Positions 1-7,936 of a DNA stretch of 11,661 bases are shown one piece after another. How positions within the stretch are numbered: position 1 is the stretch's first letter; every line of letters begins with the position of its first letter. The DNA is from Temnopleurus reevesii. Its lineage: Eukaryota; Echinodermata; Echinoidea; Temnopleuroida; Temnopleuridae. The translations under genes were made by a program, and so were the position numbers. Location of the stretch: positions 19,267-30,927 of the forward strand of contig BQKZ01005004.1 in assembly GCA_036244855.1 (NCBI GenBank). The letters are read 5' to 3'. The notes below the pieces were generated by a model that was not told where the DNA came from, made no database searches, and was given only the letters and a program-made list of their open reading frames with translations.

Positions 1-182
1 ATATAAAACAAATATATACTGTGTTCATTCAAGGTTCTGGATTAAAACTATGGTCCCTCTGTGCCTGCAAAAGTACTATTTGCTTCGGGTCTGCGCCCCT
101 CAGCAAATAGTACTTTTGCAGGCACATCGGGCCCATAGTTTTAACCAGAACCTCTCATAACAGTATATATTTGTATAATATA
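1..182. mobile_element. Foldback (long hairpin) element, possibly cut by the window edge
   Basis: Two inverted arms, about 1-84 and 102-182, face each other across a 17-base loop. The inner 24 bases (61-84 against 102-125) pair perfectly. Further out, GGTTCTGG-TTAAAACTATGG pairs with one base missing, and the outermost 15 bases (8-22 against 160-174) are again perfect. There is no coding capacity. It resembles a foldback MITE. Target duplications cannot be judged because the left end touches the window edge. Confidence 0.75.
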
Positions 183-782
183 AACCAAAAGGTAAATCAT
201 AAATTTTCCTTATGGACCAAAACTTAAAAAAAACAGCTTCATGGAATTGAAGCATGTCATCCAATTTCTTCTATCATCATAATATTGCTATATCCTGGAA
301 CTAGAAAACCAAATTAGAATATCCCAGACACTGGGATTATCTCTTAATCCTCTAACACTTCCCTCTTCCTCCTTGTAATTCATACCCCTGTAAATATTTC
401 CTTTCATGAAAATACTTCTAAAACCACACTTCCGAATACCAAATTCCATGATCAACTGAAGTCTCATCATATGAGTCTTTGGCAAAGATTCATATCTTTA
501 AAATGCATCAATTCCTCGATATGGTTTCTTTGTCATGTACATGTATGTATATAATTTTTTTATATTGGGAACAAAAATATTTGCTGATTTCGTGTGATTG
601 ATTTGAAAATACATGTAGCAAATTTAGAACTGAAATGAATGAAAAGTATACTGTAGGCATACATATTGCAGTGATCATGGAAAAATCAGTAAGTAATGCG
701 CATCTACTCTGAACCTCACTGAACACTCGAAGACAACTTTTAAATCACCCAAAACTTGATAGTGTAAAAAAAAAGGGGGTTA
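183..782. other. No gene seen; probable intron
   Basis: This AT-rich stretch holds two TACATGTA copies (538, 610) and a 22-base motif at 652-673 that recurs at 3174-3196. The short open frames on the minus strand have no recognisable content. If the SNX16 gene continues leftward, this lies inside its intron. Confidence 0.5.
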
Positions 783-881
783 GGCCCGGTGCCGGGCCAC
801 GGCCAGTTCTCGGACCAGCTGAAGAGGTGGTCTGAGCCCGGGCTCTGATATCAGAGCATAAACTTATTAATTATTAATAAG
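783..881. repeat. Cluster of palindromes
   Basis: Several inverted repeats sit almost end to end. GGCCCGG/CCGGGCC is at 783-798 with a two-base spacer. An imperfect GACCAGCT/AGGTGGTC stem lies at about 812-832. GAGCCCGGGCTC (834-845) is a perfect 12-mer. GCTCTGATATCAGAGC (842-857) is a perfect 16-mer overlapping it. CTTATTAATTATTAATAAG (863-881) is perfect apart from its centre base. The first half is GC-rich in AT-rich surroundings. The origin is unknown; it may be a relic of a hairpin-bearing element. Confidence 0.7.
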
Positions 882-2020
882 ACTTAAAAATGCAGTGATG
901 ACAAAATTGATGACAGGTTGACAACTTTTTTTCTTTTAAGGGGCCAGATGAATTCATACAGAATATTTCGCTAAAGAAGAATATGATGAATTTTAAGAAT
1001 TCAACATTCCAAATCCGGGATTGGAAGGTTAAGCACCAATTAGTTGTTTGGACTGCCTAATATTAATAATAGGTCATATGCGGTTCATGTACCTAAGCTA
1101 TAAACTAAGTGAATTTTCTCTCTAAAGTTTGGGTAGGCCTACATGAATGGGTGCAAATGCTAGATCCACTGTCATGCAGCAATACATGTGTCCTGCCTGC
1201 ATTTCCTGACATCACAAAGAAGTTAATCAAACACGGGTTTTTAATGACCTTAAATATACAATCAGTAGGCCAAGTCCCTTATCATTCGGTCAATAATGAT
1301 ATTTGTAGAATACAGGACATGAGGGTTAATCAGAAGTCTAATAAAAACAAATAAGATTTAAAGCAAATTTGCTGTGGTCTGCTATAAAATCTTTATCTCC
1401 AAAATCTGTTGATGACATGACAAAAGGGCAAAATACATCAAGCAGTATTCTGAGGTTTGCGTTTCAATATTTTTGTTTTTGAGAAGTGACCAATACGCAG
1501 AAACTAGATTTGTCTTTTGTAGACTTTCTGACGGTTACTTTGAGCAAATATGATTTGACTTTAAAGAGAGGAAGAGTTTTCTTTGATCAATATGTTCACA
1601 GAACAAGAATAAAAACAGTTTTCCTGGTTCATATTAATTGGCTCTTTTAATATTATTGTTTCTCTTCTAGGAAAAGTTTCTTGTTCTATTTGTGTTGGGC
1701 TCTTGTCGTTGGCAAGGGAACCACTGTAAAGTGTACAGTATTCTCAAGTGGTCAGGAAAAGCTGTTGAGTGGCTTTATATCGAATTACATGATTCAATAT
1801 ATTCATGTTTCACTTTCAGCCATGTACAATGACCTAAACTTTCTACGCTACGAAAATAACAGTTATTAAAATCTTGAATTATTTAAGAAGAGATATTATA
1901 CACATATCAGGTTTTTATGAATACAAATTACTGGAAGTACATTATTCAAATCAAAATTTTTATTTTCTCACGCAACTTCACAATGTCATGATTGGTTCTT
2001 TAACATGAGGGATTGTAGAA
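882..2020. other. No gene recognised; probable intron
   Basis: The stretch is AT-rich. One GTAGGCCTA motif lies near 1133. A pyrimidine tract ending TTCTAG at 1670 resembles an acceptor on the plus strand and is followed by 66 open codons, but the translation (KSFLFYLCWALVVGKGTT...) matches no family I know. Nothing else is supported. Confidence 0.5.
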
Positions 2021-2248
2021 TTAGGGGGTGTAGTTCAGAATCAAATGCACATCAACTGCAACTTTGCAAAATGTAACGCGCATTTTAATTAGCGCACGGT
2101 ATGCGCATTTTCATTGTGCGCATTTAACTTACTAGGCGCGCAATGATTTTGATTGGCAAGTTCCGATTAACTGCAAATTGCGATCAACTGCAACTTGCGA
2201 TCAACCGCAACTTGCGATCAATTGCAACTTTCGAGCAACACCCCCTAA
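2021..2248. mobile_element. MITE-like element with 11-bp inverted ends
   Basis: TTAGGGGGTGT at 2021-2031 is repeated in exact inverted orientation at 2238-2248, bounding 228 bp. A TA dinucleotide lies just outside the G run at each end, so the element may be GGGGGTGT-ended with a TA target. The TTA/TAA flanks could alternatively be an altered PIF/Harbinger-type target. Inside are GCGCATT motifs in a GC-enriched segment and a 17-bp tandem repeat. No transposase is encoded. The superfamily is undecided. Confidence 0.6.
2165..2239 (+). repeat. 17-bp minisatellite inside the MITE-like element
   Basis: Four adjacent 17-base units with consensus GATCAACTGCAACTTGC start at 2165, 2182, 2199 and 2216, with a partial fifth unit at 2233. 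Units differ at one to three positions. A related stretch, ATCAACTGCAACTTTGC, lies upstream at about 2050-2066, so the repeat probably arose from sequence native to the element. Confidence 0.9.
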
Positions 2249-3644
2249 GAGGAACAAAAATTGCATTTTTTGAAATACACTTAAATTTGTTCATCTTGAT
2301 CATCCCAGGGGGATGGGATCTAAGGGCCAGTTAGCATTAAATGATTGGGAAACGATACAAGCTGCCTAATTTCAGAAGCTATCCAAGCTTGATAAAACTC
2401 TGTTTGTGGATGTGTGTACATGTATGTGTGTACAGTGTATGCGTGAGGGTACATGTAGGTGTGTGTGTGTGTGTGTGCGTATAAGGTGTGCATGTACTTG
2501 TAGTTTTAGTATCTTTGAATCACAAATTGTACTGGTAGCATAAATTTTTAAAAATGCATGTGCTTAGACTCTAAAGTGTATAAATATTCTTTGTCTTTCC
2601 TTGATACAAAGTGTAAATATGAACTTTAACTTAATTCTGCCACAACCACTCATGATTTGTTAGCTCAAGAGTTAGCTCAAGATGGACAAATAGACAAACA
2701 TGCACATACACTCTTGAGGTCAATTTGTATTTGGTAAAAGGTCAGAACTTGAGTGCCATAAACCAAGAAGGCACACGTGTACAAATCCTTGAATACAATG
2801 CCTTGAATTATTTTGTTACAACGTTGCCCATGTGAATAATCATACCAATTGTTTCTTTGTGATCTTTTTGCATATTTTCTTCTAAGTGGTGACCAAAAGT
2901 TTCATTTTTATTATCATTTACACAAGAACCCAATCTATACACGCTTGTTCATGCGTTTATAAATGTAGGCCTATATACCTGAAATATCAGAAATTTTGTT
3001 CCCCTTGGTTTACTTTTCCAACATCATTTATTTTATGCACATGTATGATAAACAAAACATCGAGGAACATACATGTATTATAAGAAAAGAAAACATACAC
3101 ACAGAGAGGAAAACAGGAAGAAAAATTATCTGGCAATGATAAATAAGGAGTTTGTTGTAGTTGTGCACTGTAGTGTAGGCCTACAATATTGCAGTGTCCT
3201 TTGACGGATAAATGATCATATTTTGTATTCATAATCTAATTATTACAAGTGTGTTAAATCTAGGGATGGACAATTCATATTGCAAATGATATGTGGATAC
3301 TAGCTCCTTCAATCATCATACTAATTAGAAACAGATGGGAATAAGATGTTCCAATGAACAATTCAGCAGGCACAGGCTCACAGCTTCACGTTTTCAATTT
3401 TTGCACAGGACTGTCGTACAGAGTCTGTAGTCAAAGACTTCTAATCATTATTTGACCAGGTACACAGTGTTGTAGTCTTTTATTGCAGATTCTGTATCAT
3501 ACAATGCACAAATATAGCAATGAAAGCAAAAGGTCTGTGCCAGCAAACTCCAATGAAAAATACATGTATATATAGCTGGAGTGAGGAGTCTGCAGACACA
3601 ATATTAATTGGCTTTCGGTGTTGCAAATTGCACAGAACATACAG
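2249..3644. other. No gene seen; GT-rich and AT-rich intron-like DNA
   Basis: A GT-rich patch is followed by AT-rich sequence. TACATGTA occurs at 2417, 2450, 3070 and 3561. GTAGGCCTA occurs near 2966 and 3175. The perfect palindrome GTCTGCAGAC lies at about 3587-3596. Short open frames on both strands look random. Confidence 0.5.
2395..2510 (+). repeat. GT-rich tract with (GT)n microsatellite
   Basis: Degenerate TGTG/TACATGTA sequence surrounds an uninterrupted 19-base GT run at 2459-2477. It is ordinary simple sequence and likely polymorphic in length. Confidence 0.9.
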
Positions 3645-3843
3645 TAATACAGAGTCTGCTTCTTTTTCTTCTTCTTCTGTTTGATTTGTTTGGCAATCAG
3701 TCATCATTGGCTGTTTTCGCCATAAAATTTCATTTTTATATCTCTTTCATTATACCTACGTACACATATTTTGTTTTTGATCACTGCATCTTTTTTAAAC
3801 ATAATCACATGGAAACTAGTCTATGACTGCAGACTCTGGATTA
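3645..3843. repeat. Segment bounded by 15-bp inverted repeats
   Basis: TAATACAGAGTCTGC at 3645-3659 is matched by its reverse complement at 3829-3843 with one mismatch. The enclosed 199 bp is T-rich and non-coding, with a CTTCTTCTT run near the left end. It could be a small non-autonomous transposon. No convincing target duplication is seen, so chance or an unrelated fold remains possible. Confidence 0.35.
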
Positions 3844-4297
3844 TAAACTATGGATGTTGTGGAAAACTGAACCATCTAAGTTTGTGCCCAAATACTAAGG
3901 TGTGAGGCAGCGTAAAAAATACCAAATGGGGACAAAAAATAAACAAGCGCATCTAAAAAACTTCCCCTTCAATGATTAATGGTTAGTATTCAAATATCTG
4001 TTTTACTTTTAACAGTACAATAGCCCCTGCACAATATATTGCCGGGTTATTTTTCGGGAGAAAAATGTAAAAGAGCCCTCATAAATCAAAAAGAAAATTA
4101 CCCTGATGTGAGGAACGGGTGGTTGGAAGAGAGGGAAACAGAAACAAGTGGGAAGGGAGTGAGAGAAACGGGACAGAAAGACAGAACAGGCCACATGTGG
4201 ACAAAGGCAGGCAGATACAGCAATAATATATGTATGTATCCAGTAAGAAGAGAGAAATAGTGCGAGAAGAGGCAAAGAAGGGGAAGGGCAGAAGATT
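3844..4297. other. No gene seen; purine-rich intron-like DNA
   Basis: From about 4110 the plus strand is strongly purine-rich and leads into the GA tract. A small perfect hairpin, ATTTTTC-GGGA-GAAAAAT, lies at 4049-4066. Open frames here on the minus strand are rich in Leu, Ser and Pro purely because of CT repeats. Confidence 0.5.
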
Positions 4298-4309
4298 GAG
4301 AGGGAGGGA

Positions 4310-4354
<45 letters not shown>
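4298..4354 (+). repeat. (GA)n microsatellite in a pure purine tract
   Basis: There are 57 consecutive purines, with a perfect GA run at 4314-4348. In the SNX16 pre-mRNA this would be a (CU)n tract in the intron about 370-430 bases beyond the donor. Such mirror-symmetric purine tracts can form triplex DNA in principle. Confidence 0.95.
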
Positions 4355-4355
<1 letters not shown>

Positions 4356-4719
4356 AGAAGCCGAATTTAGCTTTTTCATTTGAGATAATCTGTGATTTAA
4401 CTCCATAAATGCTCACTATGGTAGCTAATCCCAACTTCACACACAAGGGCCCGAACAAAGATAAAGAATTGTAAAGAAGCTATAGAATTGCAGGTACTCG
4501 TATACTGCAGGCATACAGTAAATGTATATTATATGCATGGGACATTTCAGTTTTTAAATGAAGCAAATCACTACAAAGAAATTTTGAAATCAATTATGGA
4601 ACAAGAACAAAAGATAATCATGTAGACGAGACACAGCATGGTTGAAAATGTTACTGGATAAGATATGAGAATTTCTTAAAGAAAGGAGAGAAAAAGGAGA
4701 GAAGAAAAAGAATTGGTTT
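4355..4719. other. No gene seen; SNX16 intron next to the donor
   Basis: This is intron sequence immediately downstream of the SNX16 exon on the minus strand. The first 45 bases or so of the intron are pyrimidine-rich on the transcribed strand (4711..4680). An 18-base match with one mismatch to 646-663 lies at 4500-4517. Confidence 0.55.
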
Positions 4720-4725
4720 ACTTAC
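4720..4725 (-). other. 5' splice donor after the SNX16 exon
   Basis: The minus strand reads AAGTTCACT|GTAAGT, a full GTAAGT donor in phase 0. Read-through of the donor leaves the conserved PX reading and reaches a stop at 4653..4651, as expected for intron. Pyrimidine-rich intron sequence follows at 4711..4680. Confidence 0.85.
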
Positions 4726-5427
4726 AGTGAACTTTGCCCTTTGTTCCATGACCTCATATCCAGTGATAGGTACATATAATTCCTCAAGCTGAATGGCATC
4801 CCCCTCCTCCTCAGTGTTTTCATAGACCAGCGGGGAGTACCCCAGGATGGAACCAGCGACGTTACCCATCCCTTCCCCTCGTATCTCCTCCCAATCCTCC
4901 TCCTCCTCCTCGTCCTCGGCGCTCAAAGCGTCTCTCTCAAAATATCTCCTATTCTGGTTAAAATTCCTTGTGAGCTGGTTCGGATACCTCTGCCCAATGA
5001 GAGGCGTGGAAGTACTGTATGATTCCCCTGCAGAGCTGGCCGCTCCACCTGCGGTAGGTGCGATACTGTCTTCGGCACGATCATCAGACAGGCAAGTGCA
5101 AGGTGTATTCGCAGTATTGGACGAGGCACCCAGAGCTAGAGCATGGCCGCCCCCTGAATCACAGCTGTTTGTTATTGTCCGTACAGACAAGTGAGTCGTG
5201 CTTTGTTTACTAACGTCTGCTCTCTGACTGACTGATGAGACATCAGCACTAGCTGAGGCAGAAGACTGCCTGTCTGTACTCTCACCAGAGAGGGCGCCAT
5301 GCTCTTGGATGGATTGGTAGGATTGAGTAGTACTGTTGGCATGGGTATCGTCTGTGTTATCTGGTTCGATGAGGCTGTCGGGAGTAGCCTCCTCCCCAAC
5401 CAAGACTTCGCCTTCGCTGTCAGACAT
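4726..5427 (-). CDS. SNX16: Sorting nexin 16 (SNX16), N-terminal coding exon, partial
   Basis: SNX16 is an endosomal protein that binds phosphoinositides through a PX domain and acts in endosome-to-lysosome traffic (family knowledge). This exon gives 234 complete codons from ATG 5427 to ACT 4726 and ends in phase 0 at a GTAAGT donor. Residues 1-30 are acidic. Residues 31-145 are rich in Ser, Thr, Ala and Gly, low complexity and probably disordered. An acidic run coded by GAG/GAC repeats (EDEEEEEDWEE) lies at 171-181. The recognisable part is 221-234, ITGYEVMEQRAKFT, which matches the start of the SNX16 PX domain (vertebrate GYEVMEERAKFT as I recall it). The PX basic pocket and coiled coil are not in this exon. 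About 217 residues precede the PX domain, roughly twice the human length. The ATG has A at -3. The frame is also open upstream to the acceptor, so the true start may lie on an earlier exon. SNX16 identity is strong; the exact start is uncertain. Confidence 0.85.
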
Positions 5428-5471
5428 CTTGCTGTCTTGTGACTCAACGACCTTTGACACTTCACATAGTT
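5428..5471 (-). other. SNX16: 5' part of the SNX16 exon (5' UTR or extra coding)
   Basis: These 44 bases lie between the splice acceptor and the first in-exon ATG. If untranslated, they hold one upstream ATG followed directly by TGA (ATGTGA, 5467..5462), a minimal start-stop element. In the SNX16 frame there is no stop, and the segment reads LCEVSKVVESQDSK after one split codon. An upstream exon supplying a single base of the first codon could therefore extend the protein. A GTG at 5460 is in frame but is not a likely eukaryotic start. Confidence 0.6.
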
Positions 5472-5495
5472 CTGAAATTCCAAAGAAGACAAAAT
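5472..5495 (-). other. 3' splice acceptor before the SNX16 exon
   Basis: On the minus strand a pyrimidine-rich stretch (TTTTGTCTTCTTTGG) runs into ATTTCAG, and the exon begins at 5471. CAG with a short pyrimidine tract is a normal metazoan acceptor. It places at least one further exon upstream, at higher coordinates. Confidence 0.7.
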
Positions 5496-7485
5496 ATTTT
5501 TTTATTAAATATACATGTACATGTAGGTTACACGTAGCATTTCAATATTTTACTTTCAATCGTCTAGGTGTGATTTATAGAATTTTATTGAAAATATGAA
5601 TAAATCGAGAGACCCAAAAGATTTTTCAGGGGGGGGGGGGGTAATTATTGCATATTTCTACACAAAGATCAATAGAATGAGATTGAAAAGTTAGAAATTA
5701 AATTACACTAAAGATCAACACTTAAGCCTCCAGCAACATAACAAAATATGATTTCTGAATGCATTACAAAAAGTCAGAAAATAGGTACCGCAAAGTGGAG
5801 TTCCACGAAGCCACAGTGTGCAACAATGAAAAATGAGCTTATGCATGACAATATCAAACAAACAAAAATTGAACTGAATTTTTTTTCCCAACTACACTAG
5901 TGTAAATGTAAATGTCAAACAGAAATACATAAATATTTACCAAAATGAACAAAATTTAATAACTATATGTTCAGAAGAATTAAGGGGCCTGAAACATAAA
6001 AGATGTAATTAAACTGAATATTTTGGCAACATGCTTACCAGAGATTTGATTTATTGCAAAATTAATTGTTTCTCTTTATGTATCGGCAAGTTTAAAAAAT
6101 ATAAACCATGAGTTCCTGGAGGCAAACTGAAAGGCCTAACTTGAATTAAAGTAGCTTTTTGTTACCAGGTTTAAACCGAGAGGTGGCTAAAATTCAAGAC
6201 TAAATGGGCTTGCTTTATTGCACTAAAGGTACATGTATGTTCATCGGACTACTTTGTACAAGGTACATCAAGCACAGCACCACTTAAAATATTCCCATGC
6301 CAGGGTGTAAACAGGGTTTAGACCATGAACTAAAAGTGAATCATGTTTAATAACTAAAACCAAAATGTAAGGGACAGCCTTGTACATGTACACAAACAGT
6401 ACACATGAAACCTAAGATATGCGCAGAGTGAAATATATTCACAGGTGTACATCTCTGCAAAGTTCATCGACACTGGACACTAGACAAAGCATTCGCCATC
6501 ATATGCTCATCCCATCACAGCAGTGTCTGTGGGATACCAAATATTTTGTAATCTGAGTATATCGTGAGCAAGAGAGAGTGCCTCTAAATGGGATACAGCT
6601 CATCAGCGAAGCCTGCGAGTTCATTTATCTTCCTCAACTAGGCACATCCTCCTCTCATTTGTGGTCCTACTTTGGTGTAGTGTATCATACATACATACTG
6701 TGCCTTCATAAATTGCTATTTTTGTCATGTATTTTATTACAAAAAGAATGGTCTATATCAGCTAGATTTTCTTGTGAGGGGTTTATTTTTGTGGGGATTA
6801 TTTTTGCAAAATTTTCACTTATTAGAAAATGCCCACAAACTAGTACATGTATGATATAATTTTTCAAAAAGTGGAAATAAGAACTTGTTAATATCTAAAA
6901 AAGGTCTGAAATTAAGTTAATTCATTAATAATTATGTACGCTAAAATATTGGCTCTCACAATACTTTGAATAATTACAAATTGCACATAAGTAAATCAAT
7001 ATATTTTCTGAAAGATGTTACATATTTTTTAAACGTGGTACATTTTTTTACTAAAGAACTGCCAACCTCCTTAAACTATGTAGAATTTTGATGGGATGTA
7101 TTATTACTGAAGATCAAATCAAACTCAAAGGACTGGCTTTGGAGCAAATGTCTTTCATTCTTCATCATTCTCATTTGGTTCAGCTGCTTGGTCATTGGTA
7201 TTCTTGTTTCTAAGCTAATAAATGATGCATAACGTTGGCAGGTATTTTAGTTTAAAAAAATAGATACAGAGAACTGCTGAAAGTGCTTATCAGATAATGG
7301 AGAGCTGTAGACTAAAATTAAGTAAAAAAGATATTTTAAAATGAAGTCAAATAGAACTTGAGCTTTTAAGCAAATAAAAATATTCATAATATTCCTTGTA
7401 GATTCATTTTTTTACCCATTTTTTACTATCTATTTATGAAAATCTTGATCAAAAGTGTGGCAAGTCTACTCCGTAGAATTATTGC
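5496..7485. other. No gene seen; upstream intron or 5' flank of SNX16
   Basis: AT-rich sequence with overlapping TACATGTA copies at 5512-5525 and single copies at 6230, 6383 and 6844. A run of 13 G lies at 5629-5641. The longest open frame (6578-6859, plus) gives a hydrophobic, low-information peptide that I do not recognise. No exon could be supported on either strand. Confidence 0.5.
5629..5641 (+). repeat. G homopolymer, 13 bases
   Basis: Thirteen uninterrupted Gs follow TTTTTCA. The length is likely variable or misjudged in sequencing. Confidence 0.9.
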
Positions 7486-7936
7486 ATAGAAAATGAGCTT
7501 GGTCATCGGGGCACAGCTATTATATGAGGCAGCTAATGAGAATAAATTGAGTAGGGGGTTGATGCGGGGCATCTGGACATGACGTTATCTCAGTATGAAA
7601 ATTAATCTCACTACACGTACAGTGTGCTCCTCTCTGGAGGTTGCAGCTTCTTCTTAATAAATGGGGCATTGTCCCATATGTTTTGTGTTTTAATGTGTGT
7701 TTGTTCACTTNATAGAAAATGAGCTTGGTCATCGGGGCACAGCTATCATATGAGGCGGCTAATTAGAATAAATTGAGGAGGGGGTTGATATGAGGCATCT
7801 GGAGATGACGTTATCTCAGTATGAAAATTAATCTCACTACACGTACAGTGTGCTCCTCTCTGGAGGTTGCAGCTTCTTCTTAATAAATGGGGCATTGTCC
7901 CATATGTTTTGTGTTTTAATGTGTGTTTGTTCACTT
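7486..7936. repeat. Tandem duplication of a 225-bp unit with N at the junction
   Basis: Copy one is 7486-7710 and copy two is 7712-7936, both exactly 225 bases, separated by a single undetermined base at 7711. Eight substitutions fall between 7521 and 7578 (copy one numbering). The remaining 132 bases are identical, and no indels occur. Each copy carries the same minus-strand open frame of about 50 residues, so the two similar peptides are a by-product of the duplication. It is either a young tandem duplication or two alleles placed end to end. Confidence 0.95.

Noticed and set aside
1671..1869. Plus-strand candidate exon after a TTCTAG acceptor
   Set aside because: The translation matches no family I recognise, no convincing donor or conserved motif follows, and it lies antisense in an intron.
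2021..2031. Telomere-like TTAGGG
   Set aside because: It occurs once, with five Gs, and is better explained as the inverted end of the MITE-like element.
2165..2239. Regular 17-bp repeats resembling a CRISPR array
   Set aside because: Units are directly adjacent with no spacers, and the context is eukaryotic. It is a minisatellite.
4009..4458. A 149-codon minus-strand open frame, Leu/Ser/Pro-rich
   Set aside because: It is produced by the CT repeat opposite the (GA)n tract, has no domain, and lies inside the presumed SNX16 intron.
4847..5194. Plus-strand and alternate minus-strand frames over the SNX16 exon
   Set aside because: They are shadows of the true frame. Only the SNX16 frame shows a known motif ending exactly at a splice donor.
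5458..5460. GTG as the SNX16 start codon
   Set aside because: GTG initiation is a bacterial convention. The ATG at 5427 or an upstream exon is more plausible here.
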